Source of the DNA: JBHJGU01 sp050331475
GTDB taxonomy: Bacteria > Pseudomonadota > Alphaproteobacteria > Caulobacterales > Maricaulaceae
Length of the DNA stretch: 28,023 nucleotides
Assembly (NCBI GenBank): GCA_050331475.1
Contig: JBHJGU010000053.1
Span: 1-28,023 of the forward strand
Direction: 5' to 3'
In this document: positions 8,233 through 14,822 of the stretch, one piece after another
Layout: each line of letters begins with the position of its first letter
Position numbering within the stretch: position 1 is the stretch's first letter
The notes under the pieces: model-generated
The model's database searches: none
The model's input: the letters and a program-made list of their open reading frames with translations, nothing else
Told to the model about the DNA's origin: nothing
Translations under genes and position numbers: made by a program

Positions 8233-8780
8233 TCACGCTCGAACCAGGGGTGTTTCTTCAACCAAGCGGTATTGCGCCAAGAGGGATGGGGCAAGACCGC
8301 CGTCTGAGGTCCGTAATCGCGCCAATGGGCGACGGTTTCGGTCAAATTTGCTTTCGCCCCCGCGCCCAGCCGCGATTTTTGCGCGTAAAAGCCCACAAGG
8401 ATTGTCAGCCGGACCTGGGTCAAGGCCGCCTCCACGCGCGCCTGCCACTGGGGCGCGCACTCTTTACGCGGCGGCTTGTCCGCGCCTTTTGTCGTGAGCC
8501 CGGGAAAACAAAACCCCATCGGCGAAACGGCGACTTTTTCCACATCGTAGAACACGGTCTCATCGACGCCCATCCAGGCGCGCAGCCGATCCCCGGACGC
8601 GTCCACGAACGGCGCGCCAACTTTGTGCACCCGCACCCCAGGCGCCTGGCCGATGATGAGAATGCGCGCATTGGGGTGCAGTTGCACCACCGGCCGCGGG
8701 TCATGATCGAAATGGGCCGCGCAGATCCGACAGCCGCGAATGTCGCTTAACAGCGCGAAAAAATCCTCATTCGGGGTCAG
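8187..8780 (-). CDS. Uracil-DNA glycosylase family protein, apparent CTG start
   Basis: A COG1573-type uracil-DNA glycosylase superfamily member. It shows IIGQAPG (motif A), DASGDRLRAWMG, SPMGFCFPG and the C-terminal LPHPS. The first ordinary start codon in frame is GTG at 8690, but that removes a conserved-looking leader. Reading further upstream gives LLSDIRGCRICAAHF, which resembles the cysteine-containing N-terminus I remember from this family. No ATG, GTG or TTG lies in frame there; a CTG at 8780 has GGGAGG about five bases upstream. I therefore place the start at CTG, giving about 197 residues. The gene begins 14 bases inside the DUF3253 gene. DNA repair is the likely role, but the base specificity of this subfamily is unclear. 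Confidence 0.78.
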   Translation of the reverse strand: MTPNEDFFALLSDIRGCRICAAHFDHDPRPVVQLHPNARILIIGQAPGVRVHKVGAPFVDASGDRLRAWMGVDETVFYDVEKVAVSPMGFCFPGLTTKGADKPPRKECAPQWQARVEAALTQVRLTILVGFYAQKSRLGAGAKANLTETVAHWRDYGPQTAVLPHPSWRNTAWLKKHPWFERECLPDLKSRVAQALA

Positions 8781-9060
8781 ACGCGCCTCCCGAACTGGGT
8801 CGGGCCAAGCGATAGACGCCTCGGAAATCGTCCGGGTCCACCACCTTGCCCTTCCGGGTAATCACGATCTCGCCCCGGCGCGCCAAGCCCACCGCCGCGG
8901 CGCGCACCTGGCGCATGCGGGCGCGCCAATTCTTCGGATCAAAGGCGCGGGCGGCTTCGGACGGGCAAAGCGATTTGCCCGGACCCCGGGCGTCGGCCAG
9001 TCGAAGGATCGCCGCCTCCAAGCTCTCAGGTCTATCGGGTATATCCCCCGCCACGCTCAT
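8767..9060 (-). CDS. DUF3253 domain protein
   Basis: A 97-residue protein matching what I know of DUF3253: a helical first part with the stretch RGPGKSLCPSEAAR, then a compact winged-helix-like region (RMRQVRAAAVGLARRGEIV) ending with ITRKGKVVDP. The function of the family is unknown; the fold suggests nucleic-acid binding, which is inference. The open frame extends far upstream inside the toxin gene, but the ATG at 9060 overlaps the toxin stop as ATGA and gives the normal family length. It lies between a PIN toxin and a glycosylase gene in one overlapping operon. Confidence 0.82.
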   Translation of the reverse strand: MSVAGDIPDRPESLEAAILRLADARGPGKSLCPSEAARAFDPKNWRARMRQVRAAAVGLARRGEIVITRKGKVVDPDDFRGVYRLARPSSGGASDPE

Positions 9061-9437
9061 CGGATCAGCCGCACCGGGACGCCGGGCTTGAGCCGCGCCC
9101 AAGCCTTGTCCGCCGTCAGCACGGGACGCGCCAAACGCTTGGCGAGCGCGAGACAAAAACCATCCGCCAAAGAGAGCCCGGCCGCCCGGCCACCACGCTC
9201 TAGCAGACTTGTGGCGCGCTCCGCGTCCTCCGCGATGGCGGGTTGGAGGTCGAGCGTCGCGGCGTAGGCGCTCACAGCGGCCGCCTCGCCTAGCCGGTTC
9301 GCCACGTCCAGCGCCTCCGCCCAATTGAGCACGCAAACCGCTGCGCCGCTCAGATGGGTTTTAACGCGCTCCCAGCCGGGCTCCTCAAGCGCGAGCACCA
9401 GGAGGGCGGAGGCGTCGAGCACCACGGGCGCGGTCAT
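9057..9437 (-). CDS. vapC: PIN-domain ribonuclease, VapC-type toxin
   Basis: A 126-residue PIN domain, the size of a VapC toxin; such proteins cleave tRNA or rRNA using Mg2+. The acidic residues that form the active site are present: Asp8 in LDAS, Glu41 in NWAEAL, Asp92 in LADGF and Asp110 in TADKAW. The start overlaps the stop of a 68-residue upstream gene by four bases, the usual antitoxin-toxin arrangement, and the stop overlaps the DUF3253 start in the same way. The intact active site suggests a working nuclease. Identification as a toxin depends on the upstream partner acting as its antitoxin. Confidence 0.87.
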   Translation of the reverse strand: MTAPVVLDASALLVLALEEPGWERVKTHLSGAAVCVLNWAEALDVANRLGEAAAVSAYAATLDLQPAIAEDAERATSLLERGGRAAGLSLADGFCLALAKRLARPVLTADKAWARLKPGVPVRLIR

Positions 9438-9640
9438 GGCCCGGGCTCCGGATCGCCAAAGCCCAAACGCGCCTCGACCTCGGTGAGGCCCACGCGCCTG
9501 GCCCGCGCCCGCGCCCGCCAGGCGCGCGCGACTGCAGGCTTGAGCCGACCTAGGGCCTGAGCAGCGTTCACCCGCTTCTCGGTGAGGAACGCCTCAACAG
9601 GGTCGATGTGGGAGGCGGTGACAGCGCGCGATTTGGCCAT
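9434..9640 (-). CDS. Putative antitoxin of the VapC-like toxin
   Basis: A 68-residue, strongly basic protein (many Arg and Ala, with a RARARARR-like middle). Its start is ATG 9640 and its stop overlaps the PIN toxin start by four bases. Position and size make it the likely antitoxin. I do not see a clear AbrB, RHH or Phd DNA-binding motif, so the antitoxin family is not assigned. I see no strong Shine-Dalgarno. Two inverted repeats in the 52 bases upstream could be its operator if the pair regulates itself. Confidence 0.6.
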   Translation of the reverse strand: MAKSRAVTASHIDPVEAFLTEKRVNAAQALGRLKPAVARAWRARARARRVGLTEVEARLGFGDPEPGP

Positions 9641-9680
9641 GGCTACGGAATAGCCTAATCCGGGCCGCCCGACAGCCCGG
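9641..9680. promoter_or_regulatory. Two inverted repeats between divergent genes
   Basis: The 52-base gap between the antitoxin gene and the acyltransferase gene holds GGCTA-N5-TAGCC (9641-9655) and CCGGGC-N9-GCCCGG (9660-9680). Toxin-antitoxin operons are commonly repressed at such palindromes near the start. In GC-rich DNA the second repeat could arise by chance, so this is a candidate operator only. Confidence 0.35.
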
Positions 9681-9692
9681 ACGAGCCCTCTT

Positions 9693-10415
9693 ATGCGCCG
9701 CGATCCTCGCCCTTATTGGCTTTACAAGCTCCAACGCGATTACGAGGCGTGGTGGGCGCGCCGGTTTCTGGCGCCGCAGTTTGATGCGCTCGGTCCGGAC
9801 CCGATGATCTCCCGGCCCTGGCATGTGGAGGTGTTCGGCCGTGGCGTGCGCGCGGGTCGGGCCCTGCATGTGCTGGCCAGCCGAGATGCGCCGGTGCGGC
9901 TGACGGTTTGGGCGCCGCCAGAGGCCGAGGCCTCTTTGACCCTCGGCGACTGCGTGCTGCTGACCGGCGGGGTGAGGTTGCTCGCCGCCAAGGCGATCGA
10001 TATCGGCGCGGGCGCCATGTTCGCCAAGGACGCCGTGGTCACGGATTGCGATTGGCATGGGCTTTATGACCGCACCGCGATCGATGCCGACGCCCGCCCG
10101 GTGCGCATCGGGGCCAATGTCTGGATCGGGGACGGGGTTTATGTGGGCAAGGGCGTGAGCATTGGCGCGAACACGGTGGTGGGCGCGCGATCGGTCGTCG
10201 TCAAAGACTTGCCCGCCAATGTGGTCGCCGTGGGCAATCCCGCCCAGCCCGTGCGTGACCTCGATGCGCAGGGCCCCTGGCGCACGCGCGAGGACTTGCT
10301 CGCCGATCCGCCCGCGCTCGCGCGCTTTATGGACGGGGCGTATCGGGACATGCTGGGGGATAATACATTCCCGGGATGGTTCAAGGCGCGGTTCGCGCCG
10401 GGGCCGGAGGACTAG
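9693..10415 (+). CDS. Hexapeptide-repeat acyltransferase (putative colanic acid/maltose O-acetyltransferase type)
   Basis: A 240-residue protein with a left-handed beta-helix: repeated I-G-A-N-V-W-I-G-type hexapeptides from about residue 90 to 185, including RIGANVWIGDGVYVGKGV and IGANTVVGARSVVVKDLP, ending with the typical VAVGNPAQPVR. The histidine in CDWHGLYDR may be the catalytic residue. Such enzymes acetylate sugars or other small acceptors. The extra N-terminal region (WWARRFLAPQFDALG) resembles proteins described as acyltransferases of unknown substrate. Start ATG 9693. The gene is followed after nine bases by a thioesterase gene on the same strand. Confidence 0.82.
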   Translation: MRRDPRPYWLYKLQRDYEAWWARRFLAPQFDALGPDPMISRPWHVEVFGRGVRAGRALHVLASRDAPVRLTVWAPPEAEASLTLGDCVLLTGGVRLLAAKAIDIGAGAMFAKDAVVTDCDWHGLYDRTAIDADARPVRIGANVWIGDGVYVGKGVSIGANTVVGARSVVVKDLPANVVAVGNPAQPVRDLDAQGPWRTREDLLADPPALARFMDGAYRDMLGDNTFPGWFKARFAPGPED

Positions 10416-10424
10416 GATGACGCC

Positions 10425-10886
10425 ATGACCCACCCACCCAAGCGCATGGGGCTCAGCCCGGCGGAAATCACCGACGGCCCATTTAAGGGCTGGATGTCGT
10501 GGGGCGAGACCGATCCGTTCGACGCGCATGTGGGACCCTTTTACCATCGGGCCGATCCAGAACGTGGCGTGGTCTGCGCCTTCGAACCCGTAGAGCGTCA
10601 CTTAAACGGCTTAGGCTTGGTCCATGGCGGCGCTCTGATGTGCCTCAGCGATTATGCGCTCTTCGCCATTGCCTGGCAGGCCTTAGGCCAAGATGGCGGT
10701 GTGACCGTGCACTTAAGCGGCGATTTCCTCGCCGCGGGACGGCTGGGCGATCGGATCGAGGCCAGTGGCGCCGTTACCCGGGCGGGGGGCACGTTACTGT
10801 TTGTGCGTGGTGATCTGAGCGTTCAGGGGCGGACGCTGCTGAATTGGTCCGGCATCATCCAGCGGCTCCAACCTAAGCGGCGTTAG
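10425..10886 (+). CDS. PaaI-type hotdog-fold thioesterase
   Basis: A 153-residue single hotdog domain of the PaaI/4HBT group, which hydrolyses acyl-CoA or aryl-CoA thioesters. The signature is present: HLNGLGLVHGGALMCLSDYA, with Asn61, His67-Gly-Gly and the helix aspartate at about 76. The C-terminal strand is LFVRGDLSVQGRTLLNWSG. Start ATG 10425 is preceded by an AGGATG sequence. It is likely cotranscribed with the acyltransferase, and converges on a glutathione S-transferase gene with a four-base stop overlap. The substrate is unknown. Confidence 0.86.
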   Translation: MTHPPKRMGLSPAEITDGPFKGWMSWGETDPFDAHVGPFYHRADPERGVVCAFEPVERHLNGLGLVHGGALMCLSDYALFAIAWQALGQDGGVTVHLSGDFLAAGRLGDRIEASGAVTRAGGTLLFVRGDLSVQGRTLLNWSGIIQRLQPKRR

Positions 10887-11488
10887 GCGGCGGTGGGCTT
10901 CACCCGCTCGCGCCAGGCGTAGAGCAACGGGTGGGTCTCGGCTTTCAGCTTAAACCCGTGAATGCGGGTGAAATCGACACCCACGAGTGCGGTAATATCA
11001 GCGATGGTGAACCGGTCGCCCGCGACGAAGTCGCGTTGCGCCAGCTCGGTCTCCAACCAATCCAGAACGCGTTTGAACCCCGCCTCGCCCCGTTGGGCGG
11101 TCTCAGCGTTTTGTTTTTCCAGCACCGCAAAGCCGGGATGGCCGTGGCGCACCCACATGGCGGCCGGAAAGAACAGTTTCAGCTCCATGGTCCGATCCCA
11201 CATTTCGATAAACGCGGTCTCCTCCGCGTCGCGTCCCATCAGGTTTGGGTCGGGATAAAGCCCTTCAAAATAGCGGCAGATCGCGCGGCTTTCGGTCAGC
11301 ACCCGCCCGTCGTCCAGCGCCAATGCGGGCAGTTGGGCGAAGGGGCTAATAGCGCGGAACCCTTCGCTCTTGTGCTCCGCCGCCATGATGTTGATCTCCA
11401 CAGTTTCGGGCGCGGCGACGTTTTTCGCCTGGAGAAACAGCGCGACCCGACGCGGATTTGGCGCTTGGGACATGGTGTAAAGTTTCAT
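10883..11488 (-). CDS. Glutathione S-transferase family protein
   Basis: A 201-residue GST. The N-terminal thioredoxin-like half begins MKLYTMSQAPNPRRV, has the cis-proline region FAQLPALALDDGRVLTES, and is followed by an all-helical second domain with the capping motif FTIADI in place of the usual S/T-x-x-D box. Its role is glutathione conjugation or a glutathione-dependent reaction in the cytosol. Start ATG 11488 was chosen because the fold begins there. The active-site residue is not obvious (Ser7 or Asn11 region). The stop overlaps that of the thioesterase gene. Confidence 0.9.
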   Translation of the reverse strand: MKLYTMSQAPNPRRVALFLQAKNVAAPETVEINIMAAEHKSEGFRAISPFAQLPALALDDGRVLTESRAICRYFEGLYPDPNLMGRDAEETAFIEMWDRTMELKLFFPAAMWVRHGHPGFAVLEKQNAETAQRGEAGFKRVLDWLETELAQRDFVAGDRFTIADITALVGVDFTRIHGFKLKAETHPLLYAWRERVKPTAA

Positions 11489-11697
11489 GGTTTGGCGCGC
11501 TCCGTACACAACCGGGATGTTTGTGCCCTCCCCCTCGATCTTGATCAGATCGAACGTCGGGAGTCGATCAACGCGATTGGCCCGACTTCGCCAGGGGGGG
11601 GGGTATGCCCGCTCCCCCGACGACGGCTGATTAGCGCGTGAGCGCGCGTCGTTGTAAAGCTAGGGTCGCCCTGGGGTCAGAAATGCGACGACGTCCC
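11489..11697. other. Intergenic region with G10 tract
   Basis: About 209 bases between the GST start and the ABM-protein stop hold no gene I can support. A run of ten G lies at 11594-11603, next to a C-rich stretch (CTCCCCC), and a small inverted repeat CGATCT-N5-AGATCG lies near 11536-11552. The GST promoter must be at the left side of this gap, but no clear boxes were seen. The G tract is a place where sequence errors or slippage are likely. Confidence 0.5.
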
Positions 11698-11988
11698 CTA
11701 CTCCACCGCCTCGTAAACCCGAATATCCGGCGCGCCCTCGCACAGCGCATGCAGACGCGGGGCGAGTTCGGTGACGTAAGGCTGGCCGCCATGGATCGCA
11801 AAAGCGGCCTCGTCGGCGTATTCTTCGATCAACACCATCGCGGTGGCGCCATTGCGCGGGCGATAAAACCGATAAGTCAGGCAACCGGGCTCTTGTCCCT
11901 GCACTTTGACCGCCAGTTCACGCGCGAGCGACTGAAACGCGCTCAGCGCATCCGGCCGAACCGGATATTCCGTGATCGATCCGATCAT
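11698..11988 (-). CDS. ABM-domain protein (putative quinol monooxygenase YgiN-like)
   Basis: A 96-residue single antibiotic-biosynthesis-monooxygenase domain. The protein begins MIGSITEYPVRPDALSAF; the central EPGCLTYRFYRP and VLIEEYADEAAFAIH match the ferredoxin-like dimeric barrel, including the histidine in FAIH seen across the family. Such proteins act on quinols or aromatic polyketides, or serve as signal-related small enzymes; no particular substrate can be named. The start at 11988 is set by a strong GAGGAGAGG just upstream, in preference to an upstream in-frame extension. It stands alone. Confidence 0.85.
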   Translation of the reverse strand: MIGSITEYPVRPDALSAFQSLARELAVKVQGQEPGCLTYRFYRPRNGATAMVLIEEYADEAAFAIHGGQPYVTELAPRLHALCEGAPDIRVYEAVE

Positions 11989-12083
11989 AAACCTCTCCTC
12001 CAGAGCACAAGCTCTTCGCACTTGCGGCGAATTTAACGGCGGCGCAACATGAACGCACGCCTTTTCGTCAGAACCTAGAGCGG

Positions 12084-12884
12084 TCAGCGTGACGCACGCC
12101 CGGCGAAAAACGCTTCAAGGGCGCGGGCGTGATCGGAATGGCCATGAGCGAGGGCTTGCAGGGCGGCCGTCAATTCCAAGAGCGCATCTAAGCCCAGGGT
12201 CTGGCCCTCACGTAGCAGGGTTTTGGTCGCAGCCAGCGCAAAGCTGGGCCGTTCGGCGATTTTCAGGCCCAACGTTCGGGCGGTTTGCGCCAAATCGTCC
12301 GCGGGGACGACACGGCTCACCCAGCCCCAGTTCAAGGCGGTTTCCGCGTTGATGATCTCACCGGTGAACAAGAGTTCGGCCGCACGCCCCGTGCCGATCA
12401 AGCGAGGCAGCAGCCATCCCCCGCCATCCCCGGGCGCGAGGCCCAGGGTTAAAAAGGTGACGCCAAACCGCGCAGTCTCGCTCGCGATACGAATGTCGGC
12501 GAAGCCCGCCACATCGCAGCCCAACCCAATGGCGGGGCCGTTGACGGCCGCGATCACCGGCTTGTCGCACCGATGCACCGCCCGGACCACCTTATGGACG
12601 TCATGGCGATAGGCGTCCCGGATCTCGGTCGGATCCCCGGCGAACAAGCCGGTCTTGTCGCGCATGGCCTTCACGTCTCCGCCGGCCGAAAACGCGCGCC
12701 CCGCGCCTGTAAGGATGACACAGCGAATATCCTCGCGCGCGCGGATACGGTCGAAGGCGGCCTCGATCGCCGCGCCGTCTCCAGGCTCGCCCAGGACGTT
12801 TAAGCGATCGGGCTTATTTAAGGTCAAAGTCGCGAGCGGCGGTTCGAAATCGACGAGAACAGTGTCGACAGTCGGTTCGGTCAT
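12084..12884 (-). CDS. Crotonase-family protein (enoyl-CoA hydratase/isomerase-like)
   Basis: A 266-residue crotonase fold: GAGRAFSAGGDVKAM for the CoA-binding oxyanion hole and PVIAAVNGPAIGLGCDVAGFADIRIA for the second. The two glutamates of classical hydratases are not where expected: the first position (GGGCE in hydratases) reads GLGCD, and the second (the PE before LGxxPG) reads TF in FGVTFLTLGLAPGDGG. Another member of the superfamily, such as an isomerase or hydrolase, is therefore as likely as a hydratase. Start ATG 12884. It probably belongs to fatty-acid or aromatic CoA-ester metabolism. Confidence 0.85.
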   Translation of the reverse strand: MTEPTVDTVLVDFEPPLATLTLNKPDRLNVLGEPGDGAAIEAAFDRIRAREDIRCVILTGAGRAFSAGGDVKAMRDKTGLFAGDPTEIRDAYRHDVHKVVRAVHRCDKPVIAAVNGPAIGLGCDVAGFADIRIASETARFGVTFLTLGLAPGDGGGWLLPRLIGTGRAAELLFTGEIINAETALNWGWVSRVVPADDLAQTARTLGLKIAERPSFALAATKTLLREGQTLGLDALLELTAALQALAHGHSDHARALEAFFAGRASR

Positions 12885-12911
12885 GGCGGGTCCCCTATGG
12901 CGAACCCGAGC

Positions 12912-13967
12912 CTACTCCGGCGGTGTTTTGAGATCATCCTCGCGCAACGCCATATCGCGATGGGCCATGGCGGCCGCGCGCACCACACCTGCGGCCAACG
13001 CCGCACCCGAACCATCCCCCAACCCGGCGCCAAGATCGAGCAGCGGCTTTTTCCGGATCCGTTCGAGCAAGGCCGCATGGGAGGGCTTGGGCGTAACGTG
13101 ACCCGCTAAACAATGATCAATCACGTCGGATCGCATTTCGTGAAGCTCGGCCGCGGCGGCCGTCGCCGCAAAACCGTCCAGGATAACCGGCGTGCGCTGA
13201 TGGCGCGCTGCGAGGATCGCGCCGATGGCGGCGGCGATGTCCCGCCCGCCCAACCGGCGAAGCACCTCTAACGGATCGGTCAGCGCGCCCCGATGGCGCA
13301 CCAGCGCCGCGTTAATCGCATCGACTTTATTGACGAAAACCCGTCCGCTGATCCCCGATCCAGCCCGCGCCCAAAACGCCGGTTGCCCCCCGTAAAGCCC
13401 ACACGCCACGGCGGCGGCGACCGTGGTTGAGCCCACGCCCAACACGCCAACGCACAAAACCTCCGGCCGCTCCACGAGGGCCTCCATACCGAAGGCGATG
13501 GTGGCGGCGCAATCACGCGGGCTCAGCGCGGGCGCGTCGCAAATGTCCGGTGTGGGTTGGTCCAGCGCCAAGTCATAAAGCTTCAAGCCTGATCCGCAGG
13601 CTTTGGCGAAGGCGTTAACCGCCGCTTGGCCGTCGGCGATGTAGCGGGCGATGCGGGCGGTGTCGTTATCCGAATGCACCGAAACGTCCCGGCCGGCGAC
13701 CCCGTGGCTCGCCGCGAAGACGACCGTCGCGAGACGATCGGCTTTCGGCGGGTGGCGGCCTTGCCAAGCGCTCAACCATTCGACGATGGTTTCAAGCCGC
13801 CCTAAGCCGCCGGGCGGTTTCGCCAAACGCGCTTCGCGATCCCGTGCAGCGGCGCGAGCGGCCAAATCGGGGCCGGGCGCACGCGCCACCAGATCGCGCA
13901 CGTCGTCGAGCGGGTCACGCGGGTGACCGCTCACAGTCAAAAGATCGGCGTCGTCCGTCTGCGCCAT
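12912..13967 (-). CDS. cobT: Nicotinate-nucleotide-dimethylbenzimidazole phosphoribosyltransferase
   Basis: Makes alpha-ribazole phosphate, the lower ligand of cobalamin. The 351-residue protein has the family landmarks: KPPGGLGRLE near the N-terminus, FAASHGV, GVLGVGSTT, VILDGFAATAAA and a C-terminal LLDLGAGLGDGSGAALA. The last motif normally reads LGEG, with a glutamate as catalytic base (Glu317 in the Salmonella enzyme); here it is Asp at about 318. The gene stands alone here and is divergent from the DUF1289 gene. Cobalamin is relevant nearby because PpaA/AerR-type regulators bind it. Confidence 0.92.
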   Translation of the reverse strand: MAQTDDADLLTVSGHPRDPLDDVRDLVARAPGPDLAARAAARDREARLAKPPGGLGRLETIVEWLSAWQGRHPPKADRLATVVFAASHGVAGRDVSVHSDNDTARIARYIADGQAAVNAFAKACGSGLKLYDLALDQPTPDICDAPALSPRDCAATIAFGMEALVERPEVLCVGVLGVGSTTVAAAVACGLYGGQPAFWARAGSGISGRVFVNKVDAINAALVRHRGALTDPLEVLRRLGGRDIAAAIGAILAARHQRTPVILDGFAATAAAAELHEMRSDVIDHCLAGHVTPKPSHAALLERIRKKPLLDLGAGLGDGSGAALAAGVVRAAAMAHRDMALREDDLKTPPE

Positions 13968-14045
13968 GGCTCGTCTGTGCTATGTCAAAGTCCGTGCCGG
14001 CGCACCGTCCATTGTGCACCGTATCTTCGGAGAAACCCGATTCTG

Positions 14046-14249
14046 ATGTCAGAAATTCCCGCGCCAAAATCACCTTGCGTAAAAGTTTGTTTCATTTCGC
14101 CAGACAGCGGTCTGTGTTTGGGGTGTTACCGGACGCTTGAGGAAATCGCGCAATGGTCAAGCCTGACAGCGGACGAGCAAGCCGCCGTCTGGGCCGCGAT
14201 CCCGGCGCGGGAGGCGGCGTCAACGGCTGAGAAACCGCGCCCGGACTAA
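14046..14249 (+). CDS. DUF1289 small cysteine-rich protein
   Basis: A 67-residue protein with the DUF1289 pattern: SPCVKVC, then GLCLGCYRTLEEIAQW. The four cysteines suggest metal or iron-sulfur binding, but the function of the family is not established. The open frame extends upstream to 13923; I chose ATG 14046 because SPC lies close to the N-terminus in this family, and a CGGAGAA sequence lies upstream. It is followed after 30 bases by a retroviral-type aspartic protease gene, a pairing that I recall from other Alphaproteobacteria. Confidence 0.88.
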   Translation: MSEIPAPKSPCVKVCFISPDSGLCLGCYRTLEEIAQWSSLTADEQAAVWAAIPAREAASTAEKPRPD

Positions 14250-14279
14250 GCCAGGGGGAACGGCTGAGGAGTTTGGGCC

Positions 14280-14822
14280 ATGATCCGCATCGCGCCCATC
14301 GTCATTTTAGCGGCTGCTCTGTTGGGCGCGTATTTGCACCAAACTGGGCGGCTGGATGAGGTGATCGCGCATTTTGTCCGCTCCGAGGCGCCCCCTCTTG
14401 TCACCGCCGAGCCGTCCCCGGCGCCAATTGCGGCGCCATCGGACGGTCAAACGCGGGCGGCGGTCATCCCGCGCCGCGATAATGGTCAATTCCGCACCCA
14501 GGTCCGGGTGAATGGTCGTTGGGTCGATATGTTGGTGGACACCGGCGCCAGCGTCGTCGTGCTCACGGCGCAGGACGCGGACAAAGTTGGGTTCGATCGC
14601 GGTTCGCTCTTGTTCACCGCGCGGGCGAACACGGCCAACGGGGTCGCCAAGGCCGCGCCTGTGCGGCTCGATCGGGTTCAGATCGGCTCCATCACCTTGC
14701 GCGACGTGCCGGCGGCGGTCATGGAACCCGAAGCCTTGAACCAATCACTGTTAGGTATGAGCTTTCTCGGCGAGCTGTCGGAAGTGAATGCCAATCCGCG
14801 CCAAATGGTGCTGCGCCGCTAA
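14280..14822 (+). CDS. TIGR02281-type clan AA aspartic protease, membrane-anchored
   Basis: A 180-residue retropepsin-like protein. An N-terminal hydrophobic segment (about 4-19) anchors it to the inner membrane, a proline- and alanine-rich linker follows, and the single protease domain carries the active-site DTGAS at 87-91 and the C-terminal LLGMSFLGEL. As in other one-domain aspartic proteases, it should work as a dimer, probably on the periplasmic side. The target is unknown. It follows the DUF1289 gene on the same strand and its stop overlaps the convergent permease stop by four bases (CTAA). Confidence 0.88.
   Translation: MIRIAPIVILAAALLGAYLHQTGRLDEVIAHFVRSEAPPLVTAEPSPAPIAAPSDGQTRAAVIPRRDNGQFRTQVRVNGRWVDMLVDTGASVVVLTAQDADKVGFDRGSLLFTARANTANGVAKAAPVRLDRVQIGSITLRDVPAAVMEPEALNQSLLGMSFLGELSEVNANPRQMVLRR

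Noticed and set aside
9594..10601. 335-codon minus-strand frame opposite the acyltransferase
   Set aside because: His/Arg/Pro-rich shadow translation; the plus strand has a clear hexapeptide acyltransferase and thioesterase.
11594..11603. G10 tract as a phase-variation switch
   Set aside because: It lies in an intergenic region about 100 bases from the nearest start and is not clearly within a promoter; no gene frame depends on it.
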